Part shown: one piece after another, positions 19,132 through 29,555 of the stretch
Numbering within the stretch: position 1 is the first letter of the stretch
Layout of the letters: each line of letters opens with the position of its first letter
Position numbers and translations under genes: made by a program
Assembly: GCA_014946745.1 (NCBI GenBank)
Contig: JADCRD010000001.1
Location: 1 to 64,000 of the forward strand
DNA: 64,000 nucleotides
Direction: 5' to 3'
Source: Lysobacterales bacterium
Lineage (GTDB): Bacteria; Pseudomonadota; Gammaproteobacteria; Xanthomonadales; Xanthomonadaceae
Notes under the pieces: model-generated
Seen by the model: the letters and a program-made list of their open reading frames with translations, nothing else
What the model was told of the DNA's origin: nothing
The model's database searches: none

Positions 19132-19677
19132 ATGGCCGTCGAGACAGCCGACATCGAGATCCGCGTGCAGCGCATCGAGCAGCTGTTCGATTCGCTCGAC
19201 CCTTCGCCCTTCCGCGAGAAGTCGCTGGACGTCGATTTCGAGACCTATCTGCGCGACTGCGCCGGTGAGCACTCGCCGGGCACGCGCCTGCGCCTGCACA
19301 TCCAGGCGCCCGCCCAGCTGCGCGAGCGCGGCGCAGACATCGAGTCGGCCATCCGTGCCCACTTCCGCTTCCTGCTGCAGCAGGTCGAGCGTCGCCACCG
19401 CGCCAGTCAGCGACGCTACCGCGGGGTGGTGATCGTGGGCTTTGCCGTACTGGCGGTCAGCTTGGTGCTGCGCCGATTGATCGAGGGCTGGCACAGCGCC
19501 GGCAGCGAGGTCTTGATCGAGGGCCTGCTGGTGCTCGGCTGGGTCGCCCTGTGGCGGCCGATCGAAGTGCTGCTGTTCGAGCGTCACGAGGCGCGCCAGC
19601 ACCGGCAAGTGCTGGCGGCGCTGGCCGACATCGAGATCGACTGGAGCGAGGTCAAGGGCGCAGGCGAAACACTCTGA
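19132..19677 (+). CDS. Membrane protein of unknown function
   Basis: A 181-residue protein not assigned to a family. An N-terminal soluble part of about 95 residues (charged, with FREKSLDVDFETYLRDC) precedes two transmembrane helices (about 98-115, VVIVGFAVLAVSLVLRRLI, and about 125-143, VLIEGLLVLGWVALWRPIEV), then a charged C-terminal tail (FERHEARQHRQVLAALADIEIDW). The second half, two helices with an RPIEVLLFERHE motif, is seen in many small uncharacterised bacterial membrane proteins. ATG 19132 was chosen over an earlier in-frame codon at 19084 because GCGGAG lies just upstream. Confidence 0.75.
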   Translation: MAVETADIEIRVQRIEQLFDSLDPSPFREKSLDVDFETYLRDCAGEHSPGTRLRLHIQAPAQLRERGADIESAIRAHFRFLLQQVERRHRASQRRYRGVVIVGFAVLAVSLVLRRLIEGWHSAGSEVLIEGLLVLGWVALWRPIEVLLFERHEARQHRQVLAALADIEIDWSEVKGAGETL

Positions 19678-19928
19678 GCCGGGTCGAGACGAACCTGGGA
19701 GCCTGCGCTGCAGAAGCCATCGACGCGACAGCGTGAATCGGGAGAACGGTCTCGACGATTCGCAGGCCTGTCGGGGGCTGCAGGCCAAGAACCAGCGGAA
19801 CCACGGGCCGCGCAGTCGCCCTCTCGCCCGCATCGCTTCCGCCGCACGGGCTCCTCGCCCGCGCGGGGCCGAAACCGGAGCGGGCTGAACCCGGAGCGGC
19901 ATGTCGCCCGTTCCGCGCTTGACGCCCC
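19678..19928. other. Intergenic region upstream of the nadA operators
   Basis: About 250 bases without a recognisable gene. Nothing repetitive or structured stands out until the tandem palindromes at 19929-19978. Confidence 0.4.
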
Positions 19929-19978
19929 TTATGCTCAAACCTAGCATTACGCCCTCGTTATGCTCAGGTCGAGCATAA
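19929..19978 (+). promoter_or_regulatory. Two tandem palindromic operators upstream of nadA
   Basis: Two sites share an 8-5-8 layout. The first, TTATGCTC-AAACC-TAGCATTA (19929-19949), is imperfect; the second, TTATGCTC-AGGTC-GAGCATAA (19958-19978), is a perfect inverted repeat. Their centres are 29 bases apart, close to three helical turns, and the nadA start is 66 bases downstream. The layout suggests a dimeric repressor binding twice on one face of the DNA, plausibly an NAD-responsive regulator of de novo synthesis; the regulator itself is not in the window. Confidence 0.65.
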
Positions 19979-20044
19979 GTCGCGGCGGCTTCAACGCAGA
20001 GCCAGCGCCAAACGCCGCCGCGCGACCCGAACTCCGGAGTGCCC

Positions 20045-21073
20045 ATGAGCCCAGCCAGCCTGTCGACCCTGCCCACCGCCGATGACGCCATGGCGCGTCG
20101 CCACGCCGCGCTGCGCGAGCGCACCCGCCCAGTGATCTCCGATGCCGAATGGGCCCTGCACCTGCCCTACATCGATGCGATCCAGCGCCTCAAAAAGGAG
20201 AAGCGCGCGGTCATCCTGGCCCACAACTACCAGACGCCGGAGATCTTCCACGGCGTCGCCGACATCGTCGGCGACTCGTTGGCGCTGGCCCAGCAGGCGG
20301 TCAACGTGGATGCCGACATCATCGTCATGGCCGGTGTCCACTTCATGGCCGAGACCGCCAAGATCATGAACCCGGCCAAGACCGTGCTGATTCCGGACAC
20401 CGCCGCCGGCTGCTCGTTGGCCACTGGCATTACCGCCGAGGACATCCGCCTGCTGCGCCAGCGCTATCCCGGCGTGCCGGTGGTGACCTATGTCAACACG
20501 ACGGCCGAAGTGAAGGCCGAGAGCGATGTCTGCTGCACCTCGGCGAACGCGGTGCATGTGGTCGAGTCGCTGGGCGTGGACCGCGTGCTGTTCCTGCCTG
20601 ATCAGTACCTGGGCCAGTACGTGGCCTCGAAGACCCAGGTCGAGGTCATCCTCTGGCAGGGCAGCTGCGAGGTGCACGAGCGCTTCACCGGTGCGGAACT
20701 GCGCGACTACCGCGCAGCGCAGGGGGATGTGCACATCCTCGCCCACCCCGAATGCCCGCAGGACGTGCTGGCCGAAGCCGATTTCGTCGGCAGCACCGCG
20801 GCCATGATCCACCACCTCGACGCCAAGCGGCCGAAGCGCGTGGTCATGGTGACCGAGTGCTCGATGAGCGACAACGTCGCGGTCAACTTTCCGGACATCG
20901 AGTTCACCCGCCCCTGCAACCTGTGTCCGCACATGAAGCGGATCACCCTGCCGAAGATCCTCGACGCCCTGCGTCTGGGCCAGCACGAAGTGCAGGTCGA
21001 CGCCGAGACCGCGCGCCGCGCCCGGCAGGCGGTGCAGCGCATGCTCGACATCGGTCGGCGCGAGGCGGCGTAG
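20045..21073 (+). CDS. nadA: Quinolinate synthase NadA
   Basis: A 342-residue [4Fe-4S] enzyme that condenses iminoaspartate with dihydroxyacetone phosphate to quinolinate in NAD synthesis. Recognisable segments are ILAHNYQTPEIF, the cysteine-bearing SDVCCTSANA, VTECSMSDN and CNLCPHMKRITL; one cysteine from each of three such segments binds the cluster. ATG 20045 was chosen over GTG 20039 because CCGGAG (20033-20038) is spaced correctly for it. nadB follows after five bases. nadC is absent from the window, so the pathway is completed elsewhere. Confidence 0.96.
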   Translation: MSPASLSTLPTADDAMARRHAALRERTRPVISDAEWALHLPYIDAIQRLKKEKRAVILAHNYQTPEIFHGVADIVGDSLALAQQAVNVDADIIVMAGVHFMAETAKIMNPAKTVLIPDTAAGCSLATGITAEDIRLLRQRYPGVPVVTYVNTTAEVKAESDVCCTSANAVHVVESLGVDRVLFLPDQYLGQYVASKTQVEVILWQGSCEVHERFTGAELRDYRAAQGDVHILAHPECPQDVLAEADFVGSTAAMIHHLDAKRPKRVVMVTECSMSDNVAVNFPDIEFTRPCNLCPHMKRITLPKILDALRLGQHEVQVDAETARRARQAVQRMLDIGRREAA

Positions 21074-21078
21074 GCGCG

Positions 21079-22572
21079 ATGCGCGCCGAGGTTCTGATCG
21101 TCGGTTCCGGCATTGCTGCGCTCAGCGCGGCACTCGCTGCTGCACCGCGCCGCGTGCTGATCCTGACGCCCGGGCGACTGGGTCTGGATGGTGCCAGCCA
21201 CTGGGCGCAGGGTGGCATTGCGGCGGCGCTTGGCGCCGGCGACAGCCCGCAGCTGCACGCGCAGGACACCGTGGCTGCCGGCGCCGGCCACAACGACCTT
21301 GAGCGGGTGCATTCGCTCACTGCCGCTGCGCCCGAACTGATCGAGTGGTTGGCTGGACTCGGCGCGCGCTTTGATCGCGCTGCCGGCGGTGCCTTCAGCC
21401 TGGGCCGCGAAGCCGCGCACTCGGCGGGCCGCATCGTGCATGCACACGGCGACGCCACCGGCGCCGAGGTGATGCGCACGCTGTCGGCTGCGGCGCGTCG
21501 CGCCCCGCACATCGAGGTGCGCGAAGGCTTTGAAGCGCGCGCACTGCTGCATGCAGAGTCGCGGGTGACAGGCGTGCTCGCCGAGGACCGCAGCGGCCGC
21601 CGCTACGCGCTCACTGCAGGCGCGGTCGTGCTGGCAACAGGCGGCATCGGCCAGCTTTACCGCTACACCACCAACCCGGCCCATGCGGACGGCAGCGGCT
21701 TGGCGATGGCCCTGGATGTGGGCGCCGAGCTGCGCGATCTGGAATTCGTGCAGTTCCATCCCACGGCGCTGGCGGTGCGCGGGCTCGATCCCGCGCCGCT
21801 GCCGCTGCTGACCGAAGCCCTGCGCGGCGCCGGCGCCGTGCTGCTCGATCACGCCGGACGCCGCTTTCTGCTGGACACGCCCGGCGCCGAGCTGGCGCCG
21901 CGCGATGTGGTGGCGCGTGCGGTGTATCGGCAGCTGCGGCAGGGACCCGTCTGGCTGGATACACGTGCGGCAGTTGGCGCAGAGTTTCCGCAGCGTTTTC
22001 CGGCGGTATTCGCGCTCGCGCAGCGGCATGGTCTGGATCCGCGTATGGAGCCGCTGCCGGTAGCGCCGGCCGAGCACTACCACATGGGCGGCATCGTCGC
22101 CGACGCTGAGGGCCGAAGCGCGGTCGCGGGGCTGTACGCGATCGGCGAGTGCGCCTGCACCGGCGTGCATGGGGCCAATCGACTGGCCAGCAATTCGTTG
22201 CTCGAAGGTCTCGCCTTCGGTCGTCGCGCCGGGCTGAGGCTGGTCTGCGCTGAGCTGCCCGCACCGCGGCGCTGGCGGGCCACAGCGCTGGCCAACGAAC
22301 CCGCCGACGCCCATGCCGTGCAGCTTCGGCTGCGCCATCTCATGTGGGATTGGGTTGGCATCGAGCGTGACGCGTCCGGCCTCGCAGAAGCGGCCGACTG
22401 GCTGGCTGCGACTCTGCCAACGGTCCCGGTGGGCAGCCGCGTGCATGCCCGCCTGCGGGTGGCGCGGGCCATCGTCGAAGCCGCCCGCGCCCGCGCGCGC
22501 AGCCTCGGAGCGCACTGTCGCGTGGATGATCTGGCCGGCGTCGAAGACGGGGGCCGCCGCCAGCGCGCTTGA
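21079..22572 (+). CDS. nadB: L-aspartate oxidase NadB
   Basis: A 497-residue flavoprotein oxidising L-aspartate to iminoaspartate, the substrate of NadA. The FAD-binding dinucleotide fold is at the N terminus (VLIVGSGIAALSAALAA, residues 5-21). The family motifs HWAQGGIAAALG, the histidine-bearing EFVQFHPTAL, and the C-terminal GEVACTGVHGANRLASNSLLE-type segment (here GECACTGVHGANRLAS) are present. Length is slightly short at the C terminus but the domain is complete. It follows nadA by five bases and so shares its tandem operators. Confidence 0.95.
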   Translation: MRAEVLIVGSGIAALSAALAAAPRRVLILTPGRLGLDGASHWAQGGIAAALGAGDSPQLHAQDTVAAGAGHNDLERVHSLTAAAPELIEWLAGLGARFDRAAGGAFSLGREAAHSAGRIVHAHGDATGAEVMRTLSAAARRAPHIEVREGFEARALLHAESRVTGVLAEDRSGRRYALTAGAVVLATGGIGQLYRYTTNPAHADGSGLAMALDVGAELRDLEFVQFHPTALAVRGLDPAPLPLLTEALRGAGAVLLDHAGRRFLLDTPGAELAPRDVVARAVYRQLRQGPVWLDTRAAVGAEFPQRFPAVFALAQRHGLDPRMEPLPVAPAEHYHMGGIVADAEGRSAVAGLYAIGECACTGVHGANRLASNSLLEGLAFGRRAGLRLVCAELPAPRRWRATALANEPADAHAVQLRLRHLMWDWVGIERDASGLAEAADWLAATLPTVPVGSRVHARLRVARAIVEAARARARSLGAHCRVDDLAGVEDGGRRQRA

Positions 22573-22646
22573 GGGGCTCTGGCGCGGGATCGCAGCCACC
22601 TGGCCCGGCCTATACTCGGCGCCGTCATCGGCGGTCGGACCAGGGC

Positions 22647-24284
22647 ATGAGCGAGCAGGGCGCGGACGCCGCGAAGGCCGTCGATTCGGCAACCGAGCTG
22701 GGCTTGCGCCGCGAGCTCTATTTCTTCGCTTTGTACCGCGCGCTCGAAGGTGCGCTGCTGGTCTTCGTGATGTTCAGCGCGTTCGCCGCCGATCTGGTGC
22801 AGCTGGACTCACCGGTCGTTGCGCGTGGCGCTGCGGTCAGCTATCTCGTGCTCGGTCTGGCCCTGGTCATCGCCGCCAGCCACCTGCGCCTGCGTCTGCA
22901 GCTGCAGGCGGCCGTGGGGCTCGCGCTCGACATCGGTATCGCCCTGCTGTTCTTCCATGTTTCCGAGGGCATCGACACCGCGATCAGTCTGATGATGCTG
23001 GTCAACATCGGCGCCGGCGCGCTGCTGCTGCCGCTGAAGACCAGCCTCAGCCTTGCAGCGATCATGGCCCTTGGCGGCGTCGCCGAGTACTTCCTGACCG
23101 GCTTCGGCACGCGCGGTGGTTCGCGCGACCTGATCGAGTCGGTGATGCTGGCGATCAGCTACTTCGCCGCAGCGGTCCTCTGCAACCTGCTGGGCCGGCA
23201 GATGCGCGAAGCCAACCGGCTCGCCGCGCAGCGCGGGGAGGATCTCGCCAACCTTTCGCAGCTCAACGAGCTGATCATCCGCCGCATGCGCACCGGCGTG
23301 CTGGTGGTTGATGCCGGCAACCAGATCCAGCTGAGCAACGAAGCCGCCTGGAATCTGCTGGGACAGCCTTCGCCCGCCGAGCAGTATCTCGGCACCGTGG
23401 CACCCGCGCTTGCCCGGCGGCTCGCTGATTGGCAGCGCGGCCGCGAAGGCGCCAGCCAGCCGCTGCAGCTGGCGGGCGAGGGCATCGAAGTGATTCCGCG
23501 CTTCGCCAAACTCTCCGCCAGCGACGGCCTGGTGCTGATCTTTCTGGACGACGCCAGCCTCGTCTCGCGGCGCGCCGAAGAGTTGACCCTGTCGACGCTG
23601 GGCCGGCTGTCGGCCAGCATCGCGCATGAGGTGCGCAATCCGCTGGCGGCGATCAGCTATTCCGCCCAGCTGCTGGAGGAGTCTCCCGACCTGCCCGAAA
23701 CCGACAAGCGCCTGGTCGAGATCATCCTTTCCCACTGCCACCGCATGAACGGGATCATCGAGAACGTGCTCAATCTTTCGCGGCGCGAGCGCTCGCGCCC
23801 GGAGCAGGTCGATCTTTCGCAGTGGGTGCTGCAGTTCGTCGATGACTATCAGGCGAGCCATCACCTCGATCAGGATCAGCTGATTGCAGCTCCGCCGCCG
23901 CGGAGGCTGTATGTCGTCGTCGACCCGGCCCAGCTGCACCAGGCCGTGACCGTACTGGTGAGCAACGCCCTCAGCTATGGGCGCCTGCCGGGCGAGCCCG
24001 CACGCGTGACCGTCAGTGCCCGCCAGGCGCTGGACTACGGCCCGCCGGTGGTCGAGGTGATCGATCGTGGCCCGGGCATCCCCGCGAAAGTCGCCGCCAG
24101 CATCTTTGAGCCCTTTTTCACGACCCACGAGCACGGCACGGGGCTCGGCCTCTACATCGCCCGCCAGCTCTGCGAAGCCAACCAGGCCAGCCTCGAATAC
24201 GTGCCGGTGCCCGCCGGCGGCGCCTGCTTCCGCATCACCCTGGCCAAGTCCCGCAGTTTTGCGCAGCCCCCCGGCGAGACGTAA
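22647..24284 (+). CDS. pilS: Type IV pilus two-component sensor kinase PilS
   Basis: A 545-residue histidine kinase. About six transmembrane helices occupy residues 25-190, followed by a PAS-like domain (about 205-310, NELIIRRMRTGVLVVD), the dimerisation domain with phospho-acceptor His327 in SIAHEVRNPL, and the ATPase domain with N box, DRGPGIP and GTGLGLYIA. The six-helix sensor plus PAS layout and the pilR gene immediately downstream identify it as PilS, which monitors pilin levels in the membrane and signals to PilR. Confidence 0.93.
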   Translation: MSEQGADAAKAVDSATELGLRRELYFFALYRALEGALLVFVMFSAFAADLVQLDSPVVARGAAVSYLVLGLALVIAASHLRLRLQLQAAVGLALDIGIALLFFHVSEGIDTAISLMMLVNIGAGALLLPLKTSLSLAAIMALGGVAEYFLTGFGTRGGSRDLIESVMLAISYFAAAVLCNLLGRQMREANRLAAQRGEDLANLSQLNELIIRRMRTGVLVVDAGNQIQLSNEAAWNLLGQPSPAEQYLGTVAPALARRLADWQRGREGASQPLQLAGEGIEVIPRFAKLSASDGLVLIFLDDASLVSRRAEELTLSTLGRLSASIAHEVRNPLAAISYSAQLLEESPDLPETDKRLVEIILSHCHRMNGIIENVLNLSRRERSRPEQVDLSQWVLQFVDDYQASHHLDQDQLIAAPPPRRLYVVVDPAQLHQAVTVLVSNALSYGRLPGEPARVTVSARQALDYGPPVVEVIDRGPGIPAKVAASIFEPFFTTHEHGTGLGLYIARQLCEANQASLEYVPVPAGGACFRITLAKSRSFAQPPGET

Positions 24285-24368
24285 CCCGGACGGTGTCGTA
24301 TCCTCACGCCGGCTTGAAGTCCGCTGCCCGCGGCGCCGCCGCTAAGCCCCGAATCCTGACAGGTGACC

Positions 24369-25788
<1,420 letters not shown>

Positions 25789-25802
<14 letters not shown>

Positions 25803-26787
25803 TCCGCCGACCTCGCCGACGCCTTACGCGGGGCTGGATCCGGCTAGCGTGATCGCCGCGGTCGAAGCGCAGGGCTACGCCTGCAGCGGCCATGTGTTCG
25901 CGCTCAACAGCTTCGAGAACCGCGTGTTCCGCGTGGGCCTCGACGATGCGCCGCCTTTGGTCGCGAAGTTCTACCGCCCCGGTCGCTGGGACGATGCTGC
26001 GATCGTCGAGGAGCTAGGCTTCACGCGCGAGCTCGAAGCGGCCGAAATCCCGGTGGTGGCGCCGCTCGCGCGCGAAGGGCAGAGCCTGTTCCGCCATCAG
26101 GGCTTTCGCTTCGCCCTGTTTCCGCTGCGCGGCGGGCTGGCCCCGGAACTTGATGCGCCGGCCACGCTGGAGCAGCTGGGGCGCGCGCTGGGGCGCCTGC
26201 ACGAGGTCGGCGCGCGCGCGCCCTTTGTGCATCGTCCGCACATCGATCTGCTGAGCCATGGCGAGGCCCCGCTCGAGTTTCTGCTGGATCAGGGCTGGCT
26301 GCCCGCCGAGCTCGAGGCCAGCTTCGAGCGTACGGCCGAGGCCGTGCTGGATGCCGTCGAAGATGCCTTCGAGGAGTCCGCACCGCTGGCCGAGCTGCGC
26401 CTGCACGGCGACTGTCACCCCGGCAACCTGCTTTGGCGCGAAGGCCAGATCCAATTCGTCGATTTCGACGACTGCTCCACCGGCCCCGCCATGCAGGACC
26501 TGTGGATGCTGCTGTCCGGCGATCGCGAGTCGATGCGCCGCCAGCTCGGCGATCTGCTGGAGGGCTACACCCTGTTCCGCGCCTTCGAGCCGCGCGAACT
26601 CGTGCTGATCGAGGCGCTGCGCAGCCTGCGACTGCTGCACTACCACGCCTGGATCGCGCGACGCTGGGCGGATCCCGCGTTTCCAGCCGCGTTTCCGTGG
26701 TTCGAGGAGCGCGCCCACTGGGATCGGCTGCTGAATCAGCTGCGCGAGCAGCTGGATCTGCTGGAAGGGCCGCCGCTTAGGCTGTAG
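25789..26787 (+). CDS. srkA: Stress response serine/threonine kinase SrkA (YihE/RdoA)
   Basis: A 332-residue kinase of the choline-kinase-like fold. Family segments are LNSFENRVFRVGLD near the N terminus, the lysine motif PLVAKFYRPGRWDDAAI, the catalytic loop LRLHGDCHPGNLLW and the metal-binding IQFVDFDDCSTGPAMQDLW. In enteric bacteria this protein protects against stress-related death and acts in the Cpx response. The TTG start at 25789 has GAAGAAG upstream and overlaps pilR by 14 bases, so it is probably translated from the pilR transcript. Confidence 0.9.
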
Positions 26788-26790
26788 AGC

Positions 26791-26821
26791 CGGGATTCGG
26801 GATTCGGGATTCGGGATTCGG
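26791..26821. repeat. Tandem heptamer repeat (CGGGATT)n
   Basis: Four copies of CGGGATT in tandem, starting just after the srkA stop codon. Variant copies of the same heptamer array recur at 29285-29312 and 56179-56208, each just after a gene end. The short unit and position after stop codons resemble dispersed intergenic repeats of Xanthomonadales genomes. Confidence 0.7.
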
Positions 26822-26996
26822 CCGAGCCGGCGCGTGCGCCGCGCTGCCGAGAGCGTCAGCGAATGGCCCAGCGCTGCAAGAAGTGCGTGGCCTCAATCCT
26901 CCACGGACGCGGCGCTCACGGGGCAGTGTCTGCTGCAGGCTTGAGGCCCGCGTCGCGCCGGTCCACAGTCGGCACACCCGACCACCGGAGCCGCCC

Positions 26997-27902
26997 ATGC
27001 GCCACCTGTTCGCCCTGAGCCTGCTGCTCGCCACTGTCGCCAATGCAGAATCACCCAAGCCCTTGAGCAGCGCCGAGGTGCTGGCGCAGGCGCCGGCCGA
27101 GGCCTGGCGTGCAGTCGATCCGGAGAATCTGGTCCTGCTGGAGCTCGAGTCTGGCACGGTCTACATCGAGCTCGCCCCGGCTTTCGCGCCGAAGCACGCC
27201 GAGCAACTGCGAGGGCTGATCGCGCAGGACTACTTCAACGGCCTGGCGGTGCTGCGCTCGCAGGACAACTACGTCGCTCAATGGGGCGATCCGCTGGCCG
27301 ACGACGTTGAGCAGGCGCGCGGGCGCGGCGAGCAGGCCGAGCGTCTCGCCGCCGAGTTCGATCAGGCCAGCGAAAGGGTCGGTGCTTTCACTCCCGTGCC
27401 GGATGGCGACGTCTACGCGCCCGAGGCCGGCTTCATCGATGGCTTTCCGGCGGCGCGCGACCCGGCCACGGGACGCAGCTGGCTGGCGCACTGCTACGGT
27501 GCGCTGGGCGCGGGCCGCGACAACCCGCCCGACAGCGGCAGCGCCGCCCAGCTGTACGTGGTGACCGGACATGCGCCGCGCCATCTGGACCGCAACGTCA
27601 CCCTGTTCGGTCGCGTGCTGGAGGGCATCGAGCATCTGTCCAGTCTGCCGCGCGGACAGGCGCCGCTCGGCTTCTACACGCCCGCACAGGCCAAGCCGGC
27701 GGTGAAGACCATGCGTCTCGCCAGCGCAGCGGACCCCGCCGAGCGTCCTGGCTTCGAGGTGATGCGCACCGACTCCGACAGTTTTCGCGCCTATATCGAG
27801 TCTCGCCGCTTCCGCCGTGAGCCCTGGTTCGCGCATCCGGCGGGCCGCATCGAGGTCTGCAACGTCGGAATTCCGACGCGGCGCAGCCGCCATGCGGACT
27901 GA
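26997..27902 (+). CDS. Secreted cyclophilin-type peptidylprolyl isomerase
   Basis: A 301-residue protein with a signal peptide (residues 1-18, cleavage after ANA) and a divergent cyclophilin domain from about residue 45: [31 protein letters not shown] is the typical opening, followed later by [27 protein letters not shown], matching the catalytic-core order of the family, and [12 protein letters not shown]. It should accelerate proline isomerisation of envelope proteins. A large insertion (about residues 95-150) distinguishes it from compact PpiA, and whether it is enzymatically active is uncertain. Confidence 0.85.
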   Translation: MRHLFALSLLLATVANAESPKPLSSAEVLAQAPAEAWRAVDPENLVLLELESGTVYIELAPAFAPKHAEQLRGLIAQDYFNGLAVLRSQDNYVAQWGDPLADDVEQARGRGEQAERLAAEFDQASERVGAFTPVPDGDVYAPEAGFIDGFPAARDPATGRSWLAHCYGALGAGRDNPPDSGSAAQLYVVTGHAPRHLDRNVTLFGRVLEGIEHLSSLPRGQAPLGFYTPAQAKPAVKTMRLASAADPAERPGFEVMRTDSDSFRAYIESRRFRREPWFAHPAGRIEVCNVGIPTRRSRHAD

Positions 27903-27915
27903 CAAGGTCTGAAAT

Positions 27916-28003
27916 CGCATACGACACTTTGGTCATATGCCGGCAAAAAACGCTGGCGGGCTTGACACAAACCGGCTACGTTCGATTCGTGTCGTCATAT
28001 GCG
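27916..28003 (+). promoter_or_regulatory. Candidate promoter/operator region of the cysB-type unit
   Basis: An inverted repeat, CGCATACGACAC at 27916-27927 and GTGTCGTCATATGCG at 27989-28003 (one arm with a 3-base interruption), brackets a consensus -35 hexamer TTGACA at 27962-27967. No good -10 hexamer is placed at 16-18 bases, so the promoter is only suggested. The arms could be operators for an autoregulating LysR-type protein, with which the downstream gene would agree. Confidence 0.4.
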
Positions 28004-28110
28004 GCGACGCACCAACCGGATCGGCCTTCCGGCCTGTACGGATCCGCTAGACCCCCGCACCACCCCAAGCACTCCCGGGCGCACAGCCGCCCACACCCGA
28101 GGTCACGACC

Positions 28111-28254
28111 ATGAAATCGATTAATGCCGGCAACCCGTGTATTGCCATGTCCTACGTAGGCGGTTGGGGCTTTACCAGCGCCCATTGGTACACCCTCGAC
28201 GCCAGCAGCGACAGCCAGCATCAGCCCTTGCGATCTCCCGGAACGACATCATGA
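28111..28254 (+). CDS. 47-residue ORF overlapping the start of cysB (possible leader peptide)
   Basis: An uninterrupted frame of 47 codons begins at ATG 28111, has GAGG upstream at about 28098-28101, and ends with a TGA (28252-28254) that overlaps the regulator ATG (28251) as ATGA. This is the arrangement of translationally coupled genes. The peptide (beginning MKSINAGNPCIAMSYVGG) resembles no family known to me and has one cysteine at residue 10. It could be a real small protein, a coupling leader or a sulphur-sensing leader. Codon use is unremarkable for the window. Confidence 0.5.
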   Translation: MKSINAGNPCIAMSYVGGWGFTSAHWYTLDASSDSQHQPLRSPGTTS

Positions 28255-29279
28255 CCCTGACCCAGCTCCGCACCGTACTCGCCATCGTCGACTCCGGGCT
28301 CAACGTCACGCTCGCCGCCGAGCGTATCCACGCGACCCAGTCCGGCCTGTCCAAGCAACTCCGCCAGCTCGAATCCGGGCTTGGCTTCCGCCTCTTCAAG
28401 CGCCGTGGCAAGAGCCTCGAAGCGCTGACACCCGAAGGCCAGGAAGTCGTGCAGCGCGCTCGCCGCATGATTGCCGAAGCCGAACAGATCCGTGCGCTCG
28501 CGCAGAGCCTGAAGCGCGACAACGGCGGTGTCCTGTCCATCACTTCCTCGCCCACGCTTGCGCGCAGCATCCTGCCCGCGGCCATGTCGGTGCTTCAGGC
28601 CGAACAGCCGCAGCTGGTGATTCGCCTGCGCCACGCCAGCCGAGAGGATGCGCTCACCCAGCTCGCCACCGGCGATACCGATATCGCCCTGGTCAGCACC
28701 TCCACCGATGTCCCGCCCGGCCCGCTCGCGGTGCCCGTGCTGCGCTGGCAGCGGGTGGCGGTGGTGCCGCGCAACCATCCGCTGGCCGAACTGCGTCGGG
28801 TGAGCCTGTCCCAGCTCGCGCGCCACCCCTTGATCAGCTACGACTCGACGCTGGATGAGCGTTCGAGCCTGCGCCGTGCCTTCGCCTCCGCCGGCTTCAG
28901 CCTGCGGGTCGGCTGCACCGCCCAGGACAGCGAGCTGATCAAGAGCTATGTGCGCCGCGGCATGGGCGTGGGCATCCTCGCCGAGCTCTCGCTCGACGAG
29001 AACGACACCGATCTCGTTGCCCTGCCGCTTGGCCACCTGCTGCCGATCTGCACCACCTGGGCCATGCCCCGCACCGACCGCGCGCTGTCCGCCCCGGTCG
29101 AGCGCCTGCTGGCCCTGCTCGCCCCGCATGGCGACCGCGTCGCCGTGCGCCGCTGGCTCGCCGGCGACCGTCGCAGCGGCCCCGCTCCGCTCGAACCGGA
29201 GCAGGTGCCCGTGTGGCAGCTGCAGCGCCCCACGCCCGCCGTCAGCTCGCGCGCGGTGCTGGCTGCGGTGTGTGCTTGA
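28251..29279 (+). CDS. cysB: LysR-family regulator of the CysB/Cbl type
   Basis: A 342-residue LysR regulator. The N-terminal winged helix-turn-helix (residues 1-60) reads MTLTQLRTVLAIVDSGLNVTLAAERIHATQSGLSKQL; the HATQSGLSKQLRQLE recognition helix and the later LARSILPAAM and GDTDIALVST segments fit the CysB subgroup, which senses acetylserine and sulphate to control cysteine synthesis. It has about 20 more C-terminal residues than enteric CysB. The start ATG 28251 overlaps the stop of a small upstream ORF. Assigned as CysB-like; the alternative is Cbl. Confidence 0.85.
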   Translation: MTLTQLRTVLAIVDSGLNVTLAAERIHATQSGLSKQLRQLESGLGFRLFKRRGKSLEALTPEGQEVVQRARRMIAEAEQIRALAQSLKRDNGGVLSITSSPTLARSILPAAMSVLQAEQPQLVIRLRHASREDALTQLATGDTDIALVSTSTDVPPGPLAVPVLRWQRVAVVPRNHPLAELRRVSLSQLARHPLISYDSTLDERSSLRRAFASAGFSLRVGCTAQDSELIKSYVRRGMGVGILAELSLDENDTDLVALPLGHLLPICTTWAMPRTDRALSAPVERLLALLAPHGDRVAVRRWLAGDRRSGPAPLEPEQVPVWQLQRPTPAVSSRAVLAAVCA

Positions 29280-29284
29280 AAGGC

Positions 29285-29312
29285 CGGGATTGGGGATTTG
29301 GGATTGGGATTC
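29285..29312. repeat. GGGATT-type heptamer repeats after cysB
   Basis: A degenerate array of GGGATTTGG/GGGATTCG units begins six bases after the stop codon. It is the same short unit seen at 26791 and 56179. Confidence 0.6.
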
Positions 29313-29417
29313 GTAGAAGCGAGAAGCCGGCGCGTCCGGCTCTCTCGCTTTATCGATTCCCCGTTGTGGTTCCGGTCTTCCAGAGATCCCGCGCGTTCAT
29401 CGAAGCGCTGCTCTGAA

Positions 29418-29530
29418 GCCCCTCTCTCCTCGTGGGATGCGGAGGAGAGTGTTTGTCGGCTGCCGGTGGCAGCCGACACTCTCCGGAGCCCGAGCGAAGC
29501 GAAGGCAGGTTGTGGATAGGGGGCGAACCC
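29418..29530 (-). repeat. Dispersed repeat, copy far from intI
   Basis: This 113-base block, read on the minus strand, matches the direct repeats downstream of intI (51988-52096 and 52207-52313): both contain CCTGCCTTCGCTTCGCTCGG, GGCTGCCACCGGCAGCCGAC and CACTCTCCTCCG. Internal inverted repeats (CGGCTGCCGGTGGCAGCCG, AGGAGAGTG..CACTCTCC) give a strong secondary structure. It sits in the 276 bases between cysB and yggX, a gene-free stretch holding only repeats. No coding capacity is seen. Confidence 0.75.
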
Positions 29531-29555
29531 GCCCCAGCCTTCGACTTTCCCGCTC

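Noticed and set aside
20707-22692. 661-residue minus-strand frame
   Set aside because: It lies opposite nadA/nadB, is Arg/Pro/Ala-rich and has no family motif.
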